A stretch of 11,328 bases of DNA from contig JAQVHJ010000032.1 of assembly GCA_028696285.1 (NCBI GenBank), positions 1-11,328 on the forward strand, in the 5' to 3' direction. The notes beneath the pieces were generated by a model. That model was not told the origin of the DNA. It saw only the letters and a program-made list of their open reading frames with translations, and searched no databases. Of the stretch, positions 1 through 7,779 are shown one piece after another; positions within the stretch are counted from its first letter, which is position 1; every line of letters starts with the position of its first letter. The DNA comes from a bacterium. Lineage in GTDB: Bacteria > AUK180 > JAQVHJ01. The translations under genes and the position numbers were made by a program.

Positions 1-51
1 AAACGCCTGGGATTGAAAAAGCAGGATTTAATTAAATATGGTAAATTATAG
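1..51 (+). CDS. C-terminal end of an upstream gene (partial; possibly a Fis-type HTH tail)
   Basis: Frame 1 is open from the window edge to a TAG at 49-51 and encodes 16 residues, KRLGLKKQDLIKYGKL. The other two frames stop sooner. The pattern RLGLKKQxL followed by a basic, Tyr- and Leu-containing tail resembles the last helix of the Fis-type helix-turn-helix that ends many NtrC-family sigma54 activators. Sixteen residues are too few to be certain, so that identity is a suggestion. The gene would end 157 bases before the next start, and a new promoter lies between, so it is probably not part of the operon that follows. Confidence 0.4.
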   Translation, partial: KRLGLKKQDLIKYGKL

Positions 52-71
52 AATCAATTACAATATATGTA

Positions 72-139
72 GAAAGTTGAGTCCGGCACATTTTTTTTAC
101 TAAATTTTCAACTTTTTCAACTACCGTCCCCAAACTTTC
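72..139. repeat. Imperfect inverted repeat carrying CCGG and CCGTCCCC cores (REP-like)
   Basis: The outer arms GAAAGTT (72-78) and AACTTTC (133-139) are perfect 7-base inverted repeats. Inside them the left arm reads GAGTCCGGCAC. The reverse complement of the right arm reads TGGGGACGGTA, which is a recognisable but imperfect match. A second inverted pair, AAAGTTGA (73-80) and TCAACTTT (108-115), lies within the element, and a T8 run sits at 91-98. This looks like a small palindromic intergenic element of the REP/BIME kind. It could also help end transcription of the upstream gene. Only the symmetry is directly seen; the class is inferred. Confidence 0.45.
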
Positions 140-147
140 ATTTTTGC

Positions 148-176
148 TTGACTATATATATATATTATGTTATAAT
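148..176 (+). promoter_or_regulatory. Strong sigma70-type promoter for the six-gene operon
   Basis: A -35 box TTGACT (148-153) and a perfect -10 box TATAAT (171-176) are separated by exactly 17 bases. TGT immediately before the -10 makes an extended -10. The spacer is almost pure alternating AT. Transcription would start near 183, giving a leader of about 25 bases before the first gene at 209, whose ribosome site AAAGGA lies 9 bases before the ATG. No operator palindrome was recognised at the start site. Confidence 0.82.
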
Positions 177-208
177 TTAAAAATTAATTAACTAAAGGAT
201 AAAAAAGC

Positions 209-763
209 ATGGATTTAGAGAAATTTTTCAAGATTCAGGAATATGCAGGGAGATTAAAGCGTTTACCGAGGAATGGCTGGATATTCAGGGGGGTAGATAA
301 CCCTGAGAGTATTGCAGACCATTCATTCAGAGTTAATTTAATAACATATTTATTATGTCTTGAGAATCCTGAAGTAGATTTTGAGAGGGCATTAAAGCTT
401 GCAATTTTCCATGATTTAGGAGAGAGCATACTAACGGATATTCCGAAGGAGACGATGGATTTATTATCAGAGGAATTGAAATTGGAATCGGAGATCAAGT
501 CAATGGAAAAGATAGCAGGTCCTGAAGATGAGATAACGGGATTCATCCGAGAATATAACGAGCGCAAGACCCGTGAATCAGAGATAGTCTATGCAGCGGA
601 TAAGCTTGAGATGCTCTTCCAGGGTTTGGAATATTTAAGGAACGGGTATTCAGGGGTTGAAGAGTTCTTCAAGAATCTTGATTATCTTAAAAAGCTCCAG
701 GTTACCGGGTTACCGGAGATTATTTCTGAGATAGAGACTGAATACGAAAAAATCAGGAAATAA
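209..763 (+). CDS. HD-domain 5'-deoxynucleotidase, HDDC2/YfbR-like
   Basis: This 184-residue cytoplasmic protein belongs to the HD-domain family that includes YfbR of E. coli and human HDDC2. Those enzymes remove phosphate from deoxyribonucleoside 5'-monophosphates using a divalent metal. The metal and catalytic residues are all visible: H38 in ADHSFRV, H68-D69 and E72 in FHDLGE, and D131 in ADKLE. The segment LKRLPRNGW (residues 16-24) with R27 and NPES just before ADH is typical of the HDDC2 branch. Length fits the family. The start has a good ribosome site (AAAGGA, 9 bases upstream). It is the first gene of the operon and ends 3 bases before the giant fusion gene. A second HD-domain nucleotide enzyme, a dGTPase, follows in the same operon, suggesting a shared role in deoxynucleotide turnover. 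The family is confident; the exact substrate is not. Confidence 0.87.
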   Translation: MDLEKFFKIQEYAGRLKRLPRNGWIFRGVDNPESIADHSFRVNLITYLLCLENPEVDFERALKLAIFHDLGESILTDIPKETMDLLSEELKLESEIKSMEKIAGPEDEITGFIREYNERKTRESEIVYAADKLEMLFQGLEYLRNGYSGVEEFFKNLDYLKKLQVTGLPEIISEIETEYEKIRK

Positions 764-766
764 CTG

Positions 767-3700
767 ATGCCGAATTTTGCGGAAGAACTGACAGTTTTCA
801 TAAATAAGATAGATGTTACCATCAATGATTTTCTCCGTATCAACAAGGAGTTTGTTGCCAATCTCATAAAGATAAATGATGTCGGTTTTTTAGAAACGGA
901 TATACTAGAAGATATAGTTAAAGCACTTGAAGAGGTTGCGAACATTACCCTTGAGATTTCAGGGGTTGCAGAAGAGATCACGATAGAGTCAGATGACGCT
1001 TTTAAATCTGTTGAGAAGGGTATCAATTCAATCAGTTATACCGTTAATAACCTTTCCAATATAAATAAACTCCTTGATGATTTCCGTTCCAAGTTCAAGA
1101 ATCTCACCAAGCAGACGCTCAAGATCGAGGAGAAGTCTAAGAACATAAATAATCTTTCCCGTGCAATAAATCAACTATCAATAAATGCCAGTATCAAATC
1201 GCTAAAAGCCGGAGATAAGGGAAAGGGTTTTGCTGTTATTGCCGAGAATATTCTTGAGCTTGCCGATAATTCGATTAAGGTAGCCGAAGATATCAATACG
1301 ATGATAAAGATCATTCACACTCGTTCTCAGGAAGTCAGTGAACTGACCGAGAGTATTTTCCAGGAGCTCACAAAGTCCGGGGAATATTCCGAGGAGATTC
1401 AGCGTGATTTACGAATAATCATTGAGCTGTACAATGATCTTGAAAATCTGACGAAGAATATTAACGAAGCGGTAGAGGTTCAGGCACAGCTTAAAGAAGT
1501 ATTGCGAATGAAGAATGAGGAATTGAAAAAGATCTTTGACCGTATTATTTTTACTTCAGAAACTGCGACATTGAAAGTTGACCAGCAGAGTATTATCTCA
1601 AAAGAAATCCAGAACAACCTGAATGCTTTAAATGAAATGACCCAGAATTCAATCGTTTGGTTGTCGAAATTCAAAACAGATACACCGATTGAATATAATT
1701 ATCCCTGCAGGAATGAACCAGAGACACTTGATCCAATCTTTATGCGCGACCTTGAAAGCGGGAATATAACTAAAATGCTTTACAGTGGGTTGATGAATTT
1801 CAATGCCTCGGGAATGGTTAAACCGGCATTAGTGGAATCGCATTTCATTTTTGAGAGCGGGAAGTCGTATCTGTTCAATCTCCGGAAGGATATATTTTAC
1901 CATGACGGTTCAAGACTAACTTCAAGGGATGTAAAATTATCACTTGAAAGATTTTTAAATCCTCAGAATCTATCGACCTACGGTATAATATTTTCATATG
2001 TAAAAGGTCTCGCCGAGTTTAAATCCGGCGCTGCAAATGAGATAAAGGGTTTTGAGATAATAGATGACCTGCGATTCAGGATTTCTCTTGATAACCCGCA
2101 CAATTTCCTGTTTGAAGAATTGGCAACAGTCCAGTCCTTGATAGTTAAAATTAATGAGAAGGGTGAATTTGTTCCGAATATCGGGACCGGACCGTTTGTT
2201 TTCAAGGAATGGAAGAAAGGCGAGGAGCTTATACTTGAAGCTAATGAACATTTCTTTTTAGGTAAACCCCCGATTGACTACCTGAGGATAAAATTCATTC
2301 CTGAAAGAAAAGACCAGATAAAATTATTTAAGACAGGTGAATTGGATCATGTGTTTGTCAATAAATCAGAGAAGGAAGAACTTAAAGAATACGGGACCAG
2401 TTTTTCAAAAGACCAGCATACCATCTGTTATTTAGGATTTAATTTAAAGACTGAAGGGAAGACAAAAGAGAAAGATGTCCGCAAGGCATTCTCAATGATA
2501 TTAGACAGGGAAGAGGTTCTTAAGAATCTAAATTATAAACCTTACAATAAAATCATTCCGCCGACCTTACTTACAAAAGGGCGGTTTGACCAGGCGTCTG
2601 AGATTAATAAAGAACTTGCGCAATCACTTCTTGAACAGGCGGGAGTTACTCCGGAAGATGAGTTTATTCTTGACCTTCCCCTTGACAGAATAGAGATGGG
2701 AGAAAGAATTAAGAAGCAATTTGAAGATAGTGGGATTAAACTTAGTCTCCGTTCTTCACCCTGGAAGGAGTATCTTGACCGGTTAATAAGCGGAAAGACA
2801 GAGATGTTTTTAATAAATTTCATAAGCGATTCAACATCATTTGACAGTTTATTCCATTCTCTTTTCCATTCAGACTCAATAGGTAATGCCGATAATGATT
2901 TCAGATTTTCAGATAAGGAGATTGACCGATTGATTGACGAGGGGACCAGGAAGAATTTCGCGAGGCATGAACTTGAAGATTATTACATTGACCTGGAAGC
3001 CAGGATAACAAATGAGTACCCGATGATAATCCTCGGTTACGGGGAAGAAGTAATAATGCATCAGAAAATTGTTAAGTTTATAGATATAAACCCTTTAGGC
3101 GAAATGATGATATCAAATGTCTGGAAAGAGCAGGAACATGTTCTTTCAGACGAATCATTCAACTCTGAAGAAGTTTATAATGATATTAAGAATATAGATA
3201 TATGCATGACCAAGTTTCAAAATATAATTCTTGAGAATTTTGTAACACTTGAGCTGATCGGGAATTTATTTATTGGAATGAAGAAGAAGTATGAAGAACA
3301 AAACGATATTTTCAATGAGGTACATGATTCACTTCAGAAATTTTCAACATCCCTCAACAAGATTTCCTCCGGAAAACTTCAACTTTCAGTAGAGAAGGAA
3401 AAGATAAAGATTCTTCGAGTTGAAGTTCTTGATAATCTTGAGAATGTATTTGGAAGTTTGAATAACAAGTTCAGTGATTTAAACGGGATACTTAAAGTAT
3501 TGGAGGAAGACATCTTTAATATTTCAAAGAAGGTCCGGAATCTAAAACAGATAAGCAAGAATACAAATAATTTCTCCTTATACGCATCAATTGAAGCTGC
3601 TCGTACGTCGGGATTTGAGCAGGAGTTAAAGGAGATATCCAGGGAGATAAACACCGTCGCAATAAGTTCGAATCAGATTTCCAATGATATTTTCTCAGCA

Positions 3701-5584
3701 ATCTCTGATATTAAGCTTAGTATAAAGATTGGCTTTACTTCAATCGAAAACATAACATCCGCATTACTATTATCTTCAGGGATGTTCAACACAATGCGTT
3801 CTATGATTCTTGATTTTGAGAACGAGTTTGAGCAGTTGTTCCAGCCGATCAAGGATGTATTAGATTCAATTGAGCGGCAAAAAGAACTGCACAGACTTTT
3901 AATCTCGAAAACACTTCAAATGCTGTCAATGATCAAGGGGACCCAAAGAGCCATATCTAATATGGAGGTCTCCATTAATGAGTTGAATATAATCGGGAAT
4001 GATATTCATTGGGACTACCTGAACTGTTTTGAGATATATTCCTGGATGAAGGACTTGATAACGAAGAAGGTTCCGGAAAAGGAAGTGAAACGTATTCTCC
4101 GCACCTACAGCAATTCATCCGCATTGACATTCGATCCTGGTTTTGTAACTGATTCGGCGACAAATATCATTGTAAAGAATCTGGGAGACGGTTTGGTTGA
4201 TTTCTCAAGCGGGACAGAGATAATTCCTTCTATTGCCCGAGGCTGGGATGTCTCGGAAGATGGTCTTGAATGGACATTTTATCTGAGGGATAATGTATTC
4301 TTTCATAACGGGAAGTCGCTTACTTCACGTGATGTCAGGTTCAGTTTTGAAAGGTTATTTGACAGAAGGAATGATGCTTATAACTGGACATTCTTCTCAA
4401 TTCTTGAAGGTTGTGATTATTTCAGAAAGGGAGTAATAGAGTATATTAAGGGGATTGAAATAATAGATAAATATACCATTAAATTTAAACTAAAGCGTCC
4501 GTACATTCCGTTCCTGTCAAATCTCGCGACTATTGCGGGGCTGATAGTCTGCCGCGAGATAGAGAATCCTGTGAAGAAAGAAGATGCATTAAAGCCACTG
4601 CCCATGACCGGACCGTTCATAGTCCGGGAGATTAAAGAGAATAATGATTTAATACTTGAGGCCAACCACGATTATTTCCTTGGTCGGCCGTATTTTGACG
4701 AGGTGCATATAACCGTTATCCGTGATTCAGAAGAGGCAGAGCGGCGATTCAATGAAGGCGAGATTGATATATTCATTCCGCAATCCGCGGATTTTGATAA
4801 GTATCTTGAAGATGAGAAGTATAGAGATTCAATTGTCAGCACACCAAGTTTAGATATTAAATATTTAGGATTCAACACAGAATCTGAAACACCCTTCAGG
4901 TATAAAGAAGTTCGCCAAGCATGTTACCATGCAATTAATATTCCCGAACTTGTTTCGAAGTTATTAGGGAAGCATGCGATTCCTGCAAAAGGTGTTTTAC
5001 CGCCGGGAGTGAAGGGATACAATAAAAATCTTGAGAATTACAACTATAATTTAGACAAAGCAAAAGAGTTATTGACCCGAGTCCGGTATTCAGGGGGACT
5101 CCCGGGAACATATCCGTTATATTGTTCAAACCGTGACATTGAAATAGCAAAGGCAGAGATGATCAAAGGGTATCTTGAACAGATTGGGATTGATCTTGAG
5201 ATAGTTAAGCTTCCCTGGAAAGACCTTATTGAGAGATGCAATGAAGGGAGTATTGTTCTATTTCTTATGGGTTGGATTTCTGATAACGGGGACCCGGATA
5301 ATTTCTTCTATCCTTTATTCCATTCGAGTAATTGCGGTGTTCATGGTAATTATACATTTTTTACAAACACCGAAGTAGACAAGGTGATTGAGAATGCAAT
5401 GCAGATTAAAAATACCACGAAGAGAATTGAACAGTACCAGAAGGTTGAAGAGATGATTTTGTCTTATGCGCCTGCGGTATTTCTGCATCATCAGGTGGAT
5501 TATTTGATTGCAAATCCGAAGATTAGAAATGCGAACCTCCATCCGCTCGGATTAAAGAAATGGAGTCAGATGTGGAAGAAGTAA
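767..5584 (+). CDS. Giant tandem fusion: two chemoreceptor-like coiled coils, each followed by a family 5 peptide-binding domain
   Basis: The 1605 residues form two similar halves. Residues about 50-300 are a helical coiled coil with a chemoreceptor (MCP) signalling hairpin at 134-166, where NASIKSLKAGDKGKGFAVIA matches the NAAxEAARAGExGRGFAVVA core. Residues about 308-795 are a family 5 solute-binding domain (SBP_bac_5, the DppA/OppA family). Residues about 805-1100 are a second coiled coil with hairpin remnant SLYASIEAARTS (937-948). Residues about 1108-1605 are a second solute-binding domain, closer to canonical, with GWISDNGDPDNFF at 1502-1514. Matching landmarks include LTSRDV (384-389 and 1185-1190), TGPF (474-477 and 1281-1284), LILEAN (488-493 and 1295-1300) and YLGFN (555-559 and 1366-1370). 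There is no signal peptide, lipobox, HAMP domain or membrane segment, so the protein should be cytoplasmic. The start has AGGA 8 bases upstream, inside the end of the previous gene. A likely role is a soluble sensor or scaffold binding a peptide-like ligand. That is inference, and no cheA or cheW gene is in view. Confidence 0.88.
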   Translation: MPNFAEELTVFINKIDVTINDFLRINKEFVANLIKINDVGFLETDILEDIVKALEEVANITLEISGVAEEITIESDDAFKSVEKGINSISYTVNNLSNINKLLDDFRSKFKNLTKQTLKIEEKSKNINNLSRAINQLSINASIKSLKAGDKGKGFAVIAENILELADNSIKVAEDINTMIKIIHTRSQEVSELTESIFQELTKSGEYSEEIQRDLRIIIELYNDLENLTKNINEAVEVQAQLKEVLRMKNEELKKIFDRIIFTSETATLKVDQQSIISKEIQNNLNALNEMTQNSIVWLSKFKTDTPIEYNYPCRNEPETLDPIFMRDLESGNITKMLYSGLMNFNASGMVKPALVESHFIFESGKSYLFNLRKDIFYHDGSRLTSRDVKLSLERFLNPQNLSTYGIIFSYVKGLAEFKSGAANEIKGFEIIDDLRFRISLDNPHNFLFEELATVQSLIVKINEKGEFVPNIGTGPFVFKEWKKGEELILEANEHFFLGKPPIDYLRIKFIPERKDQIKLFKTGELDHVFVNKSEKEELKEYGTSFSKDQHTICYLGFNLKTEGKTKEKDVRKAFSMILDREEVLKNLNYKPYNKIIPPTLLTKGRFDQASEINKELAQSLLEQAGVTPEDEFILDLPLDRIEMGERIKKQFEDSGIKLSLRSSPWKEYLDRLISGKTEMFLINFISDSTSFDSLFHSLFHSDSIGNADNDFRFSDKEIDRLIDEGTRKNFARHELEDYYIDLEARITNEYPMIILGYGEEVIMHQKIVKFIDINPLGEMMISNVWKEQEHVLSDESFNSEEVYNDIKNIDICMTKFQNIILENFVTLELIGNLFIGMKKKYEEQNDIFNEVHDSLQKFSTSLNKISSGKLQLSVEKEKIKILRVEVLDNLENVFGSLNNKFSDLNGILKVLEEDIFNISKKVRNLKQISKNTNNFSLYASIEAARTSGFEQELKEISREINTVAISSNQISNDIFSAISDIKLSIKIGFTSIENITSALLLSSGMFNTMRSMILDFENEFEQLFQPIKDVLDSIERQKELHRLLISKTLQMLSMIKGTQRAISNMEVSINELNIIGNDIHWDYLNCFEIYSWMKDLITKKVPEKEVKRILRTYSNSSALTFDPGFVTDSATNIIVKNLGDGLVDFSSGTEIIPSIARGWDVSEDGLEWTFYLRDNVFFHNGKSLTSRDVRFSFERLFDRRNDAYNWTFFSILEGCDYFRKGVIEYIKGIEIIDKYTIKFKLKRPYIPFLSNLATIAGLIVCREIENPVKKEDALKPLPMTGPFIVREIKENNDLILEANHDYFLGRPYFDEVHITVIRDSEEAERRFNEGEIDIFIPQSADFDKYLEDEKYRDSIVSTPSLDIKYLGFNTESETPFRYKEVRQACYHAINIPELVSKLLGKHAIPAKGVLPPGVKGYNKNLENYNYNLDKAKELLTRVRYSGGLPGTYPLYCSNRDIEIAKAEMIKGYLEQIGIDLEIVKLPWKDLIERCNEGSIVLFLMGWISDNGDPDNFFYPLFHSSNCGVHGNYTFFTNTEVDKVIENAMQIKNTTKRIEQYQKVEEMILSYAPAVFLHHQVDYLIANPKIRNANLHPLGLKKWSQMWKK

Positions 5585-6783
5585 ACAGGAAGTTGGAACA
5601 TTTAATAGTTTTATTTCTATTCCTGTATTGCTGCTTTTCTTCCATTTCCATTTCTGCTGCGGAGACTGCATTGGGAATTGCCCTGATTCTTTGGATAGTC
5701 ACCCTTATAAAAAAAAGGTTTAAAAATCTCTCTCGTTCTTCCATAGACCTGCCTATCATAACATTCATTATCTTTAGATTAATCTCGACATTTGCCGGGG
5801 TAGATCCGGCTAACTCCCTATTGAAATTAAAGGAAGTGGGCTTGTTCATTGTTGTTTATCTTATCCAGTTTAATATGAACAAGAATGCATTTGTAAAATT
5901 AATGAAGACAATGGTCTATGCCGGAGGGATAAGCGTAGTATCGAGAATTATTTATATGTATCTTATAAAAGGCCTGAAATTCGGATTAGCGAACAGACTC
6001 TCAGGATTCAGCAGCGGATACATGACATTTGGTTCAATCCTGACTATAATAATTCTTTTCGGCATTTCAGTTTTATTCTTTTCTGAAAATACAAATAAAG
6101 AGAAAGCATTCTTAGGGGTATCCATTTTCGTTTTAGTAATCGGGCTGGGGCTTACATTGACCCGAAGCGCGTGGATAGGGCTTGTTGCAGGATTGTTTTT
6201 TATCGGGGTATTTAAAGAGAGGGTTTTCTTAATGATTTTAATCGGACTGGTCATAACCGGGTTTCTCTTTTCACCTCCTAAAATTAAGGATAGATTCATC
6301 TCAATCTTCAGTAGTAAGGATGCCACTGTCCAAACCCGATTTCAGATGTGGAGTTGGGGTTGGGAGGTATTCAAGGATCGTCCTGTGTTCGGGATAGGTC
6401 CGAATAATGTGAAGAAATATAAAGATGTTTGGGATAAATATAAGATTGAAGGAGAGGCAAAGAATCAGATGGTGCATCAGCACAGTAATTTTATGCAGAT
6501 GCTTGTCACTCTCGGAATTAGCGGATTCTTGAGTTATATCTGGCTTCTTATTTCAATGCTTTTTATTTTTATTAAAGGGGTGAAGAACCTTGGTTCGGAT
6601 AAACATTTATCCGGAGTAACATGGGGTGCGTTAACAGGTTTTGTCGGATTTATTGTAACGGGTGTATTTGAATTTAATTTTTTTGATTCTGAAGTAACTC
6701 TTTTAATTTTCTTCCTTTTAGGAAGTATTTTAGCGATAAACAGGGGATATGAAGAACACAAAGCGGTTATCAACGAAGATTAG
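5560..6783 (+). CDS. O-antigen ligase/polymerase-like multispanning membrane protein (Wzy_C family)
   Basis: This protein of 407 residues has roughly ten hydrophobic segments, from about 13-30 through 380-394. It carries the landmarks of the O-antigen ligase/polymerase superfamily: LTLTRSAWIGLVAG (198-211), a loop beginning R260 with MWSWGWEVFKDRPVFGIGPN (263-282), and HQHSNFMQMLVTLGISG (306-322), where the two His and the Asn match the family's HxHN-type motif. Such inner-membrane enzymes join lipid-linked glycans to each other or to an acceptor. Polymerase and ligase cannot be told apart here. The ATG at 5560 overlaps the previous gene by 25 bases and has no clear ribosome site. An in-frame GTG at 5572 is preceded by GGAG with a 6-base spacer and may be the true start, shortening the overlap to 13 bases. 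The following gene starts inside this one, so translation is probably coupled. Confidence 0.85.
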   Translation: MESDVEEVNRKLEHLIVLFLFLYCCFSSISISAAETALGIALILWIVTLIKKRFKNLSRSSIDLPIITFIIFRLISTFAGVDPANSLLKLKEVGLFIVVYLIQFNMNKNAFVKLMKTMVYAGGISVVSRIIYMYLIKGLKFGLANRLSGFSSGYMTFGSILTIIILFGISVLFFSENTNKEKAFLGVSIFVLVIGLGLTLTRSAWIGLVAGLFFIGVFKERVFLMILIGLVITGFLFSPPKIKDRFISIFSSKDATVQTRFQMWSWGWEVFKDRPVFGIGPNNVKKYKDVWDKYKIEGEAKNQMVHQHSNFMQMLVTLGISGFLSYIWLLISMLFIFIKGVKNLGSDKHLSGVTWGALTGFVGFIVTGVFEFNFFDSEVTLLIFFLLGSILAINRGYEEHKAVINED

Positions 6784-7777
6784 TTTTCTATTGCTGATAA
6801 TAATAGTAGGAGTGATCCTGATTTTATTATTCAAACCCGTTTCACTCCCGAAAGGATATAAATACAGCAGAGCGTTGAACGGCCTGTATATTCAAAGATC
6901 ATGGATTACAGAAGTGAAGTCGGATGAAGATCTGAATAATTTGTCAGAACTTCTAAAGGAATTGGAGATTAAATATCTCTTTGTACATCACACCCCATTC
7001 AATGAGGATGCTGAGCTGCCCGTAATTTCATATGAAGGAGCAGTGAAGTTTCTGAAGGTTATTAAAGAGAAAAACAAGGAGATAAAAATTCTGATTTGGG
7101 TCGGGGGCATCCAAAAAACAGATGAAAAAAACTCAAAGGGAACATTTAAATTAAATAGTGCGGAATATCAGGAAAAAGTAATCGCGAATTGCAGGCAGTT
7201 CCTGGAAGATTACGATTTTGACGGGTTGCATTTAAATATAGAGCCCTGTAAAAATAATGACAAGAACTTTCTTTCCCTTTTAGAAGGATTCAAGTCAGCG
7301 CTTCCCCCGGAAAAGATAATTTCCATTGCGGCTATGAAGCCATATTTTCTCAGGAATCCCAGCGGTAATTACTGGTCAATGAAGTACTATAACCAGCTTG
7401 GGAAGGTATGTAATCAGATGGTGATTATGGGTTATGATACAAATATTAAGAATTCAAAGATTTATTTTTTCTATATTAAGTTTGCTGTTAACCTAATACT
7501 TAACTCGACAGTATCTTTGCCACACCCCCCGTCAATACTAATAGGAATACCCGCTTATCATCCTACTGATAAGGATGCCTCAAAGATTGAGAGTATTGAG
7601 AACGGGATTATTGCAGTTGCAGATTGTTTTCCGAAACTTGAAGAGAATGATCATTTTGAAGGAATAGCGATATATTCACTCTGGACACTGGATCAGGAAG
7701 AGATTAACAGTTATTTGGAGCTTTGGCTTGCAAAAAAGCCGGTTAATATTAATAATTTAAAAAGTCTGAAGAATTAA
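6749..7777 (+). CDS. Membrane-anchored GH18-like glycosidase-fold protein
   Basis: The first 29 residues are a basic start (KNTKRLSTK) and a hydrophobic run (11-28), so the protein is probably anchored in the inner membrane with its body outside, or is secreted. The rest resembles the TIM-barrel fold of glycoside hydrolase family 18. YDFDGLHLNIEP (155-166) aligns with the family's DGxDxDxE motif, keeping D158 and the acid E165 but with His at 161 and Asn at 163. MGYD (227-230) and YSLW (309-312) fit the sixth and eighth strands. In GH18 the Asp before the catalytic Glu positions the substrate acetamido group, so the changed residues leave activity uncertain. It may trim or bind an N-acetylhexosamine polymer; the last operon gene makes a matching sugar nucleotide. 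It overlaps the membrane polymerase/ligase gene by 35 bases. AGGGG lies only 2 bases before the ATG, an unusually tight ribosome site. Confidence 0.65.
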   Translation: MKNTKRLSTKISFLLLIIIVGVILILLFKPVSLPKGYKYSRALNGLYIQRSWITEVKSDEDLNNLSELLKELEIKYLFVHHTPFNEDAELPVISYEGAVKFLKVIKEKNKEIKILIWVGGIQKTDEKNSKGTFKLNSAEYQEKVIANCRQFLEDYDFDGLHLNIEPCKNNDKNFLSLLEGFKSALPPEKIISIAAMKPYFLRNPSGNYWSMKYYNQLGKVCNQMVIMGYDTNIKNSKIYFFYIKFAVNLILNSTVSLPHPPSILIGIPAYHPTDKDASKIESIENGIIAVADCFPKLEENDHFEGIAIYSLWTLDQEEINSYLELWLAKKPVNINNLKSLKN

Positions 7778-7779
7778 AA

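Noticed and set aside
235..567. 110-codon open frame on the - strand opposite the HD-domain gene
   Set aside because: It is a mirror of a well-supported gene, has no ribosome site or family resemblance, and is rich in Ser and Ile as expected for an antisense frame. The many other - strand frames between 682 and 10173 were dropped for the same reason.
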